From Saxidomus purpurata (lineage: Eukaryota; Mollusca; Bivalvia; Venerida; Veneridae), in assembly GCA_022818135.1 (NCBI GenBank), contig JAFMSR010000009.1, forward strand, positions 17,358,063 to 17,422,062: a stretch of DNA of 64,000 bases. Direction: 5' to 3'. Shown piece by piece: positions 10,629-23,700 of this stretch. The notes under the pieces are model-generated. The model was not told the origin of the DNA. It worked only from the letters and a program-made list of their open reading frames with translations, and made no database searches. Within the stretch, counting starts at the first letter, position 1. Each line of letters starts with the position of its first letter. A program made the position numbers and the translations under genes.

Positions 10629-11825
10629 ACCTATCACTTAATGTGATTAATACCCCCTAAAGACTGCTTTATAAACTGAGGAAGTTTGTAGTAACAGAAT
10701 ACCTTGCAGAAAAAACTAAAATAAGAGATATTGTCCTTGGCAATAATGCTGTAATTTGTCAAGATAAGTTATGGTTCTTCTACACTGCACTTCCTCTTAT
10801 TGTGCTGGACCATTGTAGGAAGTTGTTATGAATTCCAACCAGTAGTTTTCAAGTTATGCTCAGGACAAGGAAAAATAACAAGGGGCAATAACTCTGTTAT
10901 TAGTCAGGACAGAGTTATGGTTCTTGTGCACTGCACTTCCTCCCATTGTGCTTGACCATTGTATGAAGTTGTATTGAATTCCAACTAGTAGTTTTCAACT
11001 TATGCTAAGGACAAGGAAAAGTACCAAAGGGCAATAACTCTGAAATTAGTCAAGATGGAGTTATGGTTCCTGTGCACTGCACTTCCTCTCAATGTACTTG
11101 ACCATTGTATGAAGTTGTATTGAATTCCAACTAGTAGTTTTCAACTTATGCTCCGGACAAGGAAAAGTAACAAAGGGGAATAACACTTTAATGAGTCAAT
11201 ATTGAGTTATGGTTCTTGTGCACTGCACTTCCTCTCGATGTACTTGACCAATGTGTGAAGTTGTATTGAATTCCAACCAGTAGTTTTCAAGTTATGCTAT
11301 GGACAAGGAAAACTAACAAAGGGCAACAACTCTGTAATTAATCAAGGTAGAGTTATGTTTTCTGTGCACTGCACTTCCCCTCAAAGTTTTTGACAATTGT
11401 ATGAAGTTGTATTGAATTCCAACCAGTAGTTTTCAAGTTATGCTCCAGACAAGGAAAACTAACAAAGGACAATAACTCTGTAATTAGACAAGATGGAGTT
11501 ATGGTTCCTGTGCACTGCACTTCCACTCAATGTACTTGACCATTGCATGAAGTTGTATTGAATTCCAACTAGTAGTTTTCAAGTTATGAAAAGTAACAAA
11601 GGGCAATAACACTTTAATGAGTCAAGATGAAGTTATGGTTCTTGTGCACTGCACTTTCTCTCACTGTGCTTGACCATTGTATGAAGTTGTATTGAATTCC
11701 AACTAGTAGTTTACAAGTTATGCTCTGGACAAGGAAAATGCAACAGACCGACCGCCGAACCGACCGACCGACCAACCACTGGGTGACTCCTATATACCCC
11801 CCTAAACTTTGTTTCAGAGGTATAA
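10629..11825. mobile_element. Tandem-core element, family 1, seven units (copy B)
   Basis: Paralogue of 1476-2806 with one ~134-bp unit fewer. This accounts for the change in paralogous offset from 9153 upstream to 9019 downstream. It ends with the same ACCG run and CCCCCC/GGAGG-type hairpin. Confidence 0.65.
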
Positions 11826-11985
11826 TGACGCAAACATCCCTTTTACAAAGTCAGCAGTGTCATATCTCTTTTAACAGTACATTTAGGACAATGTGACAGT
11901 GACACAGTAGAAGAGTCCACTTATATCATGTAGAATATTGCTAATCATGTATGCATGATCTACTGTAAAATCTACCTATGAATAC

Positions 11986-12285
11986 AAAAAAGTTGCTGTT
12001 ACATTGCCTAATGAAGGTTTTGTCAGACTGATAGCATTTTCTGACTCTATGACTGTAATCAGTACTGATGATATAACGGTAGGAGCAGATTGCCATGGTA
12101 TTGCCTATAGTGATAACAATTTTATAGTGTCCTATACCATCAACCCTGGGAAGGTTCAGATACTGGACATGTCTGGTTATGTACTGAAATGTTTTGATAA
12201 TGACTGTAATGGTCAGCCTCTGTTTAGTAAGTATTGGTTCCCGACTCTCAGTCCAGACAACACAACAATACCATTCAATGCAGGG
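11986..12285 (+). pseudogene. NHL-propeller fragment B' (paralogue of A')
   Basis: The 118-aa frame differs from A' at only a few residues (T to A, T to I, K to Q) and has the same break after NTTI and the same unrelated tail, stopping at 12358-12360. The identical breakpoints show that truncation happened before the unit was duplicated. Confidence 0.75.
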
Positions 12286-13370
12286 CTCAGGAAGACCCAA
12301 ACTTTGCCTGTCTGGACCGATTTTCAACTTGTTGGACCGATTCGCATGACAAAAAATTAATGAAAATTCTGTTCAAAGATTTTCTTTAAATTTCATAAAA
12401 CCAACTGAATGTCAAAATGTAAGTCATATATTGACCATTGTCTGTGTATTCGCACCTCCCAAGTATCCCCAATTAATTTGTCATGATAATTGCAGGAGGT
12501 GGGCATTTGTTAATCAGTTCACATGACCAATATTATTGCCTTGGATGCTGCTTGTAATCAGTCCAAACAAGAGGCAGGTGAAAGGAATTAATTGATCCCA
12601 CAATAGTAATTAAGAATAACAATTGAAGAATTAAAACAAAACTATAATCTGAGGCCAATCAAAACAAAATATTTTATCTTTATGGTTAAGACTTGAATGT
12701 TTTTGAGCAGAGATTAAAATGCTCAAACAAACAAAAAACGTAAGAAAATTAAAATATTGAAAGTCTAACGGAAACATAAAATTTACTTATTAAAGTCTTT
12801 TGGGAAATGGGACATGACAAAAAAGTATGTAATCCAATTAACTATTGTATTCATGTTTAGGTAATCTATATTCAAGTACAAATTTTGAATTGTTGTTTTA
12901 TGAGTTCACAGTAGATAAGAAAACAATTGCCAGGGTTTAAATTTCTTAAATACAAAGCTTTGGTCTCTCTAATTTAAACAGTATCATAAATTACTATGAT
13001 TTAGGACCTAGCATTATAAGCGTAAATGTACAGATTATATTTATGAAATGCTGACAATGCACACATCTGTAAACATTAGGAAAGAACAAAGTACTGGATA
13101 ACATTTTTGTAATGTACAGATGTACAGTATAAAGTTGTACACAGATTATCATGCATGTTCTTCTATTTCAAGTTGATTTCATTGCTATAATATATTCTTT
13201 AAGTGATTGTATGGTGGCTTATAGTATTTGAAGTAAAACTGAACTTTATTTCAAAGTTACGTCCGAGTTGCTTATTTAACCCTTATCTGAATAAATACAC
13301 AGAATGGAATTGTTCATTTTTTCAATTTCATACAGCAGACAATTAATTGCTCAAAGGGCCACTCAGTGAA
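12286..13370. other. Flank of fragment B' and empty insertion sites
   Basis: Non-coding, homologous to 3267-4275. Near 13302-13310 it has a single GAATGGA and near 13345 a single TTAATTG. These are the unoccupied versions of the two transposon insertions at 4284 and 5136. Confidence 0.6.
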
Positions 13371-13384
13371 TTTCCTTCTTTTCC

Positions 13385-13510
13385 TGGGGTTTTACATTCT
13401 GTTCAACAGTATTTTAGTTATATACAATAAAGCAGTTTACCTAACTCTTATTCCTCAGAAGAACCAGTACTAGATACCATTCATTGTATCCTCTATTAGC
13501 AACTGCGTAT
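13385..13510 (-). mobile_element. SINE-like fragment
   Basis: Same family and same position in the unit as 6595-6735 (CAACAGTATTTTAGTTATAT, AAGAACCAGTACTAGA). Confidence 0.55.
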
Positions 13511-13514
13511 ACAG

Positions 13515-14162
13515 TACAGTAGTACAGCATAATTATATGCAAAATTTGCTGGTTTACAACAATACATTTATAAATAAAAATCATTTATAAAACTGTAAAA
13601 TCTTTCATCAGCTTTGAAAAAGAACTTTTTTTACAGTCAAAAATTTATGTTAAATGGCTACCCCGTCCCGTGTTAAGGAATACAATAGGTGGAGGAATTT
13701 TTACAGTGACCGACAATATCTTTATCTTAGCTAAACTGTTTGAAATGACAGTTTCAAACTTCCTTTCTGATACATGTACAAATACTTATCCTCTCTTAAA
13801 CAATACCAAGACAATGTGTTAACATAAACTTATCAATCATCTGACATTATCTCCTCATATGATCTTTTTTTAAACATTGAAACAACAGTGTTTCTATCAG
13901 ATAATTTATATCCGAAATATTTAAAACACACAAAAAAGACTTAAAATTTGAATTTGACTATGTTATTTCTCTTATGAAAATATAAAAACAAATGAGCAGT
14001 ATGTTTAAACATACTTAGTTGGACTAAGTTAATAGTTTGATAAACAGCTAAAACTAACCAACCATATTTACTTATTTGGACTAGTGTACTTTTATGTAAA
14101 GTGGTAAAAACATGATGCAAGAGATTCCAATTACATTTACAAAACCTAGTTAAGTCATTGAA
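13515..14162 (+). promoter_or_regulatory. 5' region of copy C
   Basis: Conserved with 6790-7550 apart from small indels. It ends with CCTAG at 14145-14149 directly before TTAAGTCATTGAAATGG, a better splice-acceptor match than in copy B. Confidence 0.4.
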
Positions 14163-16021
14163 ATGGCAACAAGCCAGAGCACTGTCCCAGAGGATGACTT
14201 GGATGAGGGATGTGATAAAGTGCAGAACTCAACAAATTTCAGTGCCTCAGTAATGGTCGGCTCTGATGAAACAAAAGAAATGCACTGTGAAGAATGTGAA
14301 GAACATTCCACTGTTTACAGACCAGCAGACGGTTTCTGTGTGAACTGTGAGGAATACAAGTGTAGCATGTGTCTGGAGTATCACAGGAGACACTATAAGA
14401 ACCACAATCTACAAGACAAAGCCAGTATGCCACAAGACTTCTGTTTTGAGAAGTGTTTGACACATCAAACCCGGCTCATAAAGTTTTACTGTGAGCAGTG
14501 TGAAATACTTGCCTGCTCAGAATGTAAAACTCACAGCCATCACAACTGTGATAAGGTGAAGCATCTGCCAACACTTGCCAAAGGTATTGAACACAGTAAG
14601 GAACTGAAAGATCTTAAGCAAAAGATGGAAGAATTATCAAAAGATGAAGAAAAGATGAAGACACAAATTAAGGAAAAGCATGAAATGGCCAATTCCATGG
14701 AAGCCAAGTCGAAAGCGATAGTTACTAAGCATAAAGATAAACTGATCAGTACCGTATAGGAAACAACAAAAAGAAATCATTGGTAAGTTTGATAAGGAGT
14801 TTGAAGAAACAGTTGCTAGACTAAAGAATAAGAGAAAACAGCTTGTTAAAGACTTGGCACAAAAGCAGCAAAACTTTGATAAGAAAATTTGCAATGCAGA
14901 GCATAGTATTCTAAAAGATGTCAGAAATTCAAACACAAGACTTGAATCACTGAAGATGGAAAATACACTTTTGGCTGTTACATTAAAAGACAGAACAGCT
15001 GATGTTGTTCATGCACAAGCAAATGGTCAAAACTGTAAATTATTCATTGCAATGAAAGATACAGAAAACAGTTTGCTAAGACTGAGACAAAATATACTAG
15101 CTTTACGAAATTATCATTTAAAATATTACACTGTTGAACCACTTGAGAAAAATGCATCTGTTGAATCTTGTGACACCTCCTTCTTTTCATACAAGGAATT
15201 ACAAAGGTCAACAATGGAGAGAGTTGCCACATTCTATAGAGAGATACAGCTTCAATCACCATGTCCAAGTATATGCCTACTACCAGGAAACAAACTTTTA
15301 GCTGCTGACAGTAACAACTGTCTTATACATGTAGTTAAAGATATCCACACCAACTCTGAATCATATGATTCAATAAAAATGCCTTCTAGACCCTGTGGTA
15401 TCACTAAAGTTGAAGACAATAAAGTTGCTGTTACATTGCCTAATAAAGGTATTGTCAGACTGGTGACATTTTCTGACTCTATGACTATAATCAGTACTGA
15501 TGATATCACAGTAGGAGCAAAGTGTCATGGTATTGCCTATAGTAATAACAATCTTATAGTTTCTTATACCACCAACCCTGGGAAGGTTCAGATACTGGAC
15601 ATGTCAGGTAATGTACAGAAATGTTTTGATAATGACTGTAATTGTCAGCCTCTGTTTAGTAAGCCTTGGTACCTGACTCTCAGTCCTGACAACACAACTA
15701 TATATGTGTCTGACTGTGACAGAGGCACTGTGACAAGTATGACCTTGGGTGGTAAGGTCAGGGCTACCTACAGGGATGATAACCTGAGATCACCACAACA
15801 GCTAACTGTGGATGAGTCAGGGGCAGTATATGTATGTGGATGGTTGTCAGACAATGTTCATCAATTATCATCTGATCTCACCAAAGTGAAGATACTGCTG
15901 AATACAAGACAAGGAATCAACATGCCCAGTGAGTGTTGCATACTGCCAGAACAACAGCAGACTATATGTGGGAATGTGGAACAGCAATGTCATCAAAGTG
16001 TTCAATATAACAATAGAGTAA
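14163..16021 (+). pseudogene. B-box/NHL protein copy C, two +1 frameshifts
   Basis: Full-length homologue of copy B: the same ATGGCAACAAGCC start, two B-boxes with all zinc ligands, coiled coil and propeller. One extra base near 14752 (AGTACCGTATAGG here, AGTACATATAGG in copy B) creates a TAG at 14757-14759 after 198 codons. The coiled coil and propeller continue in the next frame. A second extra base near 15921-15932 throws the last blade out of frame, so translation would run on to 16098. Without that shift the natural stop would be TAA at 16019-16021. Two independent lesions favour a pseudogene, but base-calling errors cannot be excluded. A truncated B-box plus coiled-coil protein of 198 aa could still be made. 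Confidence 0.85.
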
Positions 16022-16740
16022 GAACTATTAACTGGCAATGTATGAAGACAGAAAATACATGTATTTATACTGTAAATCTGTTCATAAGTGAAACCTAAAA
16101 TGTACATACCAAACATAACTTACAGAACTAAGTGCTTTAAATTTTAATGTGGAATAATTTCCATTTACAACAGAACAATGGTTTATGTAATTCAATGATA
16201 TAATGTATTCATGTTTAATTTATACTGAAGTACAAATTTTGAAGTGTTGTTTATGAACTCACTGTAGATAAGAAAACAACTGCCACGATTTAAATTTCCC
16301 TCATACACAGTTAGCCTAGATCTCCTTAGTTTTAGAATTCGTATACCAGCTTAAATGACTAAAGATTTGAGTTTTGAATGCTAAATAATTGGGCCATGCT
16401 AATAATGATCTAAACACTCAGAAATAACAAAAAAATGGTCATGCACTATTTTCTTATCTACAGTATAGTGTTATAAACAGACAATGTTTAAATCAATTAC
16501 AGAAATTTTATCTGCAATGTTCACATGCATGTTCTCTTTTAGACTGATTCTAATAAATAGTATAAATATAAATAGTATACTTTGAATGTAGGAACCATTG
16601 TTTGATAAATTTTAAATTAAAAGTGAACATTATTACAAAGTTACAAAAACGTTGTTTTATGTAACCTGATAATACCTAGAATGGACATTTCCGTCCAATA
16701 CATAAGAGCTGTTAGTTGTTCCAAGGGTTAATTGCTCAGT
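16022..16740. other. 3' flank of copy C
   Basis: Non-coding, homologous to the flanks at 120 and 9432. It is the least rearranged of the three; the AAATTTTGAAGTGTTGTTTA block and the ACCTAGAATGGACATTTCCG block are both present. Confidence 0.55.
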
Positions 16741-16744
16741 GAAT

Positions 16745-17225
16745 TTCTTTCTATTCTTGAGAGTTTAATCACACCTGTTTCAACAGTATTTTAGTTATTT
16801 ACAAGCACGCAGTTTACCTAACCATCATCCCTTAGAAGAACCATTACTAGACACAATATCCTCCGCAAGAAACTGCCGACTTTCTCACACAGAGATACTT
16901 GGTCTTTAGCAGGGCTTGAACCCATGACCCTCAAAGTATGAGTGGTTACAGCTGTATGTATTTAACGCCTGTTTCAATCATATGTCAGTCCTTTATACAG
17001 GTGGGCAGTTTACCTTACCATCATTCTAAGAAAGAATCAGTACTAGATCCCAATCCTCAGTTAGAAACTTCCTATTTTGTCAAAACTGAGGAGTGGAGAG
17101 TAGTAGTGCTTGGACCATTGACCCTTTATCAATGAGAGGTTACAGTAATTTCAAGTCTGTGACATCAACCACTCAGCCATAGAGGTGTTCTCTGCTCAGT
17201 GATGCCTGCAATCTATGCTAGTCGC
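16745..17225 (-). mobile_element. SINE-like repeats with class-II tRNA-like head
   Basis: Two adjacent copies. The right one, read on the minus strand from about 17195, begins CCTCTATGGCTGAGTGGTTG, an A-box like that of Ser/Leu tRNAs. It continues with a CTCTCATTGA variable-arm-like segment and the shared body. The left one has GGGTTCAAGCCC-type B-box sequence (minus strand, near 16917). The region corresponds to 848-1300 and 10005-10455 of the other units. Confidence 0.6.
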
Positions 17226-17284
17226 AAACGAAAAATCATTTCCTATCAACAAGGAAAGTGTTAAGAAATGAACTAAGCAAATGT

Positions 17285-17570
17285 TGCAAGCCATGCAGAC
17301 TGCTTCTGTGAAGAAGTGTAGACTAAGAACAGTCTACCAAAATGTTTAGTCTGGACTCAGATTTAAACCCCTCGCTGGGATATAAACTTATCCCATCCAA
17401 ATGAAACTACGCACACATCACTTTTACAAAGTCAACAGTATCCTGTATATCTTCTAACAGTAAATTTAGGAGTATGTTACAGTGACATAGGAGAAAACTC
17501 CAATTCTATTCATGATTTACTGTAAAATCTACCTATTAATACAACAGTTGTAAACAATGTAATACGTCAC
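17285..17570. other. End of the third repeat unit
   Basis: Matches 1330-1480 and 2810-2960 of the first unit (AAGTGTAGACTAAGAACAGT; TTTACTGTAAAATCTACCTA). The tandem-core element and the propeller fragment are missing. The array therefore ends here, right against the last visible exon of the minus-strand gene. Confidence 0.55.
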
Positions 17571-17621
17571 TGTCACATTATCCCAATTCTGCTGTACATA
17601 GCCTTACACAAATATACATAC

Positions 17622-17794
17622 CTTCAAGTTTCAAAGCAGCAGTGGAAGAGGATTTTCCTTGCGAGTTTGACACAATACACGTGTAAACACCGGTGTCTGT
17701 GGCTGATACATTGTCAATCACAAGTTGACCAAACCCGCCCTCAAAAGTCATGTGGTACCTTCCACCAGGGGCGATCACTCTGCCATCTTTCATC
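17622..17794 (-). CDS. Muscle Ig gene, exon 17: second half, last exon in window
   Basis: 173 bp, acceptor ATTCCAG, donor GTATGT, phases 2 in and 1 out. It completes the Trp and encodes MKDGRVIAPGGRYHM then ATDTGVYTCIVSNSQGKSSS. The phase-1 donor means at least one more exon lies downstream. None is seen in 1-17621, which is filled by the B-box/NHL array. Confidence 0.85.
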
Positions 17795-20700
17795 CTGGAA
17801 TTACATGTATCGTACTTCATCAATACCTTACAATAAGTTAAGAAAAAGTACATGTGTACTAACTTGATGCTTGGTAATTGGGGAACATCAATGGTTCCTT
17901 TTTTCCTACTTTCAAAATGTTGAGACACATTCATGGCTTAAAGGGGCCATTAAAAATAAAGTATTACAAGTAGTAAGCCATAATTATTTCATTAAATTTG
18001 TAATATCTACATAATAAGAAATTCTAACATGACTCACGATTTTATCTCTATATACAAAGAGTAGAAAAATGATGTTATATTAAACCATAAACAATGCGGG
18101 AACGAATATGCTGTAAACATGACTTCATATTGTGCCGCATGACGTAAAATGAGGGTTTGCGTAGAAAATAACGTTTTGCATTTATTCATCTTTTGCAATA
18201 TATGGTCATGTTTGAATCAAAATAACATCCTTTTCAGCGTTGTTATCGTCTAATAAACAATAATTTGTCGTACTGATGCGCAGTTATTAGCCACTCAGCC
18301 TCCGGCCTTTGTGGCTAATTACTGCGTATCAGTACTCCAAATCATTACCAGATACTAGAAGCATAAAATCATAGAAAATGGTGTGAAATAAAATACCCCA
18401 TACCAGGAAATTTCTGGATCTGGAATTCCCATAACTTTGCATTCAAATGTTGCTCTTGATCCTTCTTTGACTTCAAGATCCTGAAGACGTCTGGTAAAAG
18501 TTGGTACGTACCCAAATTTAGCATCAATTTCATCCTGAGATTTCACACTGTGGACAAAAAGAAATTTTGTTCTCCAACAATTGGATAAGCCATTTTAAAT
18601 TGTTTATTGAATCTTTATTCAACTTTCTCATCATAGAAGCTGGGTGAAATTTTTTTTTAAAAACTGAATTTCTGAAACTGAATTGAAGAAACTATATGAA
18701 ACTAAACAACTAAATCAAACTATTAATATTGAAAAATGTAGCTTAATTTTTATGTAGTACATAGACAAGGAACTCAACTGAAAATTAACAAGCAAGCATA
18801 CCCAGTCTTTTCCGGTAAATCTCTCATGTATTTACTCTCACGCACGTGCAAGTTGGCACTACAGTACACCTCTCCTTCCTCGTTTGAGGCTTTGCATGTG
18901 ATTTTGCCCGCATCGTCAAATCTAACATTCTTGATAATGAGCGTGTACGCATCTCCCTCCTTCTTCACAACGAACCTTCTGTTTGTGTCCTGTATAACGC
19001 AAAGTACTTTCATTGAAAACTTTTTATTTATACTGACAGAACCGGATAAGACTTTTAGCTCACTAACAGACAATACTGCCTTTGAGACCAGTGCAGATCA
19101 TGATCATCCAGAAGATCAGTGCACTCTGATCATGATCTGCACTGTAAACTCTCAATGAGCACCCCTGTGAACAATAAATGGTACCATTCGATCTGAAAAA
19201 TGGACAAATCCATTTTTTTTTTTTAGTATTATTTGAAATATGAATTCATTTGCCAGTGCCAGAGTCTGTCTTAAAGTTACACTCAATTTTAGTCTACTGG
19301 CTGAACAGCTGGCCAATCTTACTCTATAGCACAGGTAGTTTCTTTTGCTAAAGAACTTTTCCCAACATATAATAACCACTCTAAAGACACCGCCTTTGAT
19401 AAAAGCAGTCACTCATTCCCAGCTGGGTTCACACGGTGCCTTACTGAAAGACACACCTCCTGTGGCCTGACCAGACATAGAACCTAGGACTGGTCCTCCA
19501 TGAAGGAAAGCCCATAACCTTCTACACCAAAAACTAAGAAGCCCATAACAACTAAGAGGCATTTTTTACACCTAAAAAGTGATCTTAAAACTATCATAAA
19601 ACAGAATTTTACAGAATCAAAGTATCCAGAGACCAGCAACTGACTATAAATCCATGGGAGATAACTCTATCAGAAACACCACTACATACAGAACATTTGC
19701 TATGGAGTTAATTCCCATTGTTAAGACAGAGTCTCATCCATCAAATACAGGGTATACAGTTTTAAAATTTGGATTTTTTGACAGCATTTATATCGATTTT
19801 AGTGGCTGTAAACTTATTTATAGCATTTGAAGTCATTCAAACTGTTTGTGAACAAAAACTATTTAAAGTGATATTACCGTTCAAAGTGACCATCATAATT
19901 ACTAATCCAAAAAATAATGATCTGTATAACAATTTCATTCACATTAGATATAGGGGAAGTCTGAATAAATCTTTTTTGACTATCCTCAGAGATAAAAAAC
20001 CAACCTTTTCAGTTATGTATATCTTACTTTATATAACTTTAAATCATTGAGAATTTAACTAGTACTGTATGAGTAACCCTATAAATTTAATCATTGTATG
20101 GTTAGTCTTCAATAACCAATCATCTAAGATTCAATGTACTTACCCAAGATTGGTTTATGACCATTAAAAACTCTTAACATTATTGAAAATTTCAGTAGTA
20201 CTATATGATTAACCCTATATATTTAATCACTGTATCCTTTGTATTCGTTGACCAATCATCTGAGATTTAATGTACTCACCGAGATTGGTTTATGATCGAA
20301 CAGCCATACCACATCCGGTCTCGGTTCTCCAACAATAACACTCGTAAATTTGGCTTCCTCGCCCTCCTTCACTGTCACATGATCAAACTTCTTCAAAAAC
20401 TTCGGCAACATTTTCCCGTGCAGTTTGTCTTCAACCACTGTCAATCTGGCACTGCATGTCGCTTGCTTCCCCAAGTTGATTACTGGAATAGTATTGATAT
20501 TTCACATGCTCACAAATGTTTAATTTAGTTTATTCTAATTTATTTTAGCTCAGTTGTAAAGAAAGCTTGTAGCTTATCGAGTCTTGAGATTTGCGAACTA
20601 GAGCTTTGAAAATGATACATACAACCAAACTAAACTGATGAACCTTGGGCTTTGATTAATGTCATTGCAATGCTTGGGAATTTACTTCTTGAATGCATGA

Positions 20701-23700
20701 GGCTAAAACCTGGGGTATTTCCAACCACCAACATTAAAAAAAAACTTCCAGGAAGAATAATTAACTTTTTACCTCCCACAGACCAGTTCTTTCTGTCTCC
20801 TGTGTTCCCATCAAGAATGCCCCATCAAGTATCTTGAAAATTGAAGTAAACTTTTCAAATGATTATGGCAGGGATACCTGAGCTGGCAAGTGTAGGTTCC
20901 GGACTGGTCTACTTTAGGTGTCTTTATTTCCAGACTGACCATCCCATCTTTATGTCTCATCCTCACCCCTTTTCTCTTCTCGTATCTCGAGGTCATCTAG
21001 CAACCAGGTGACGCTTGGCTCTGGACGACCGGCTATCAGACATTTGAAGTCTGTAGCAGTACCCTCGGTTGTCTGTTGGTCATAAAATCTGGTCAGGAAT
21101 TTCGGTGCAAGGTCACCTTCCGGTTCTTGCTCGCTCAATGCTGAAACACAAAAGTTAACAACATGATTCATGACAGCATTGACAAAAACCTGTTCTTTCA
21201 GCTAATTAGAATATTTCAGTAAATTCCCTGGGAAATGGATGAGCCACGCCTCATCTATTTTAATTAATTTATAGTAACATTCTCTTCCTATACATGTTCT
21301 AACTAACCTCTTCTGTGGGTGTTGGTCCAATGGTTAACTGGTACCAATGATAAGACATTGAATACCATCCCCATATGAGTTCTTTTGTCAGAAATATGTT
21401 TATGAAGCGATCACCAAATCTTAAAATATTGGTGAACACATTTCCCCACTTAACTGCTCAACCAATTTTCATAGAAGACCTGTTGTATTTCTTTTAAGTA
21501 TATTTTGACTAACATGACTGTTTGCATACAATGAGCTGTCAGCCCTTGTGCCTCTTTACTTCGTGCTTAATTCACCCCTTTATGTCTTTACTTCACTCTT
21601 TGTGTCTCTACTCCACTCTTTGTATCTCTACTCCACTCTTTGTGTCTCTTCTACACCCTTTGTGTCTTTACTCCACTCTTTTTCGTCTTTTCTCAAATGG
21701 AGTGGTCTCACTTCTTTAAAATGATAACTACAGTAAAATGTAATACTTACCAATGACATTCAAATAAGCTTCTGTCATTGCCTCACCGAACTTGTTCCTG
21801 GCCCAGCATGTGTAACGTCCTGTGTCCTCAATGCGTACATCTTGTACAAGCAGGGAATAAATCTCATTGTTAAAGTTTAAAAGCTTAAAACGCTGCTCTG
21901 CTTCAATCACCTTACCATCTCTCATCCTGTTGTAGAGAATAAGAAGACAATACATGTAATTTAGAAACTCCAGTTTGCAGGCCCTGCTGTAGGAAAAAAC
22001 AAAAACCAAGAATTTTTTTAAGCATAACTTCCTCATCAATCTTTGAATCTACAGTCAAATCTATGTCAATCCATACTGTATAATTATTTTGTTTTGTTTC
22101 TGTGGAGTACTCAACTTTTTGTAATGAATTTTGGTGAAAACCTTCCCAATATCTATTTCAATAGTTGTGCTTTTATTCATATTTTCTCACAGAGGACTGA
22201 ACCTTCTGTGTATAATTTTGGTTGTAATATTGCTTATTGGGAGCAACCCATGAGTTGTTAGAGGTATCCTCTTTTTTAAAAATTTTAAACATTTTTCTGT
22301 ACTATTTATACAAAATTTACGTTTCTGTATCTGCATTCAAACTTTTAAACAAAATTTCTGAGGTCTATTTCTAATTCTCTCCATTTCACATTAACTGTAA
22401 ATAGGGCAATATAAACAATGATTTAGTTTTCACTATTTCTTTTTATGAAAAATCTCCACTTTTTGCTACATTTAAAATTTCAAAGAAAATTGATTTCACA
22501 AATATTTATAAGAGCAAATTTGGCAAATTTCAAAAACACCCATATATCTAAAAATCAGTCGTCTAGAGCACAGATTGTTAATTCTTAGGGGGGGCACCCC
22601 CCCCCCCCCCCCCCCCCCAAAACCCCTCATCAAATCTTGAAATTTCAAACATGTGAAATTACCCTTTATACAGTAAATAAGTTTCACATTTTCTATATTT
22701 CTTATTTTCACATCTCAATAACTTTCACATTTTACATGCATTTTAATATTTTTCACATTTCTACACACCATACAATTTCTGGTTTAGGGTAGGCAACAAC
22801 TCTGCAATCAAATCTCGCCAGCCTCCCCTCGGACACCTCGCAGCTGGACATCTGAAAGAAGTAGGCCGGTGTGGTAAAGTCCATGTCCATTGGACTGTCT
22901 GTAACAGGTTGTGCTGGAAGTCCTCTACCTGCAGAGTGTAAAAATACAATATTAATTCAGTTGGTATATTTTTATACTTTGACAGCCCAAAAGATAAATT
23001 ATTTTTTTAAACTCACCTGTATATTGGACAACATCAATGATTGAGAAAATACTGAATACAGGAAGAGCCAATATCTATTACTGGTACATTGACCCATTCA
23101 CAGCTATTTGAACTGAAGCATGGTATTGGGTGTTTGGTCAGTACTTTATGCAAGCACACATGCCAAGTGGCCCAACAGGGATTGAACCCAGGACCTCAGA
23201 GTTATGAAAAGCACATGCCTCAACCACTACACCAGTGTCACCTTAAGAATCTTAAATTATCAGAAGTAAGTTGTAAATCAGGAAGTGTGTAAAAAATCTG
23301 CGTGAACTAACCATCTGACAATGTGAACTCTGCAGAGCACATAATAGATCCGTTAACATTCATCGCCCTGGCTGTATATATCCCAACATCCTCTTCCTTT
23401 GCCTTCGGGAACACCAGAATGTTTGTACCCTCATCTACAATAACTTTGCACCCATCGGAGGCTTTCAGTGGCCTGTTGTTTTTCAACCAGAGGATTTTTG
23501 GAAGCGGGGAGCCCGAAACTGTGCACTCTATTTGAGCCGTTTCACCAGCTGTGCAAAAATTAAGAATAAACAGTTTAAAATCAGAACAAAGATAAAAGAT
23601 AAGTTTTCATAGTTTGCTCAAATTTCTTTTCCAACTTAACTGCTGCAACTCGTTCAATTCAACTCATGTATCAAATTCTTTTGATGTATTAATTCAATCG

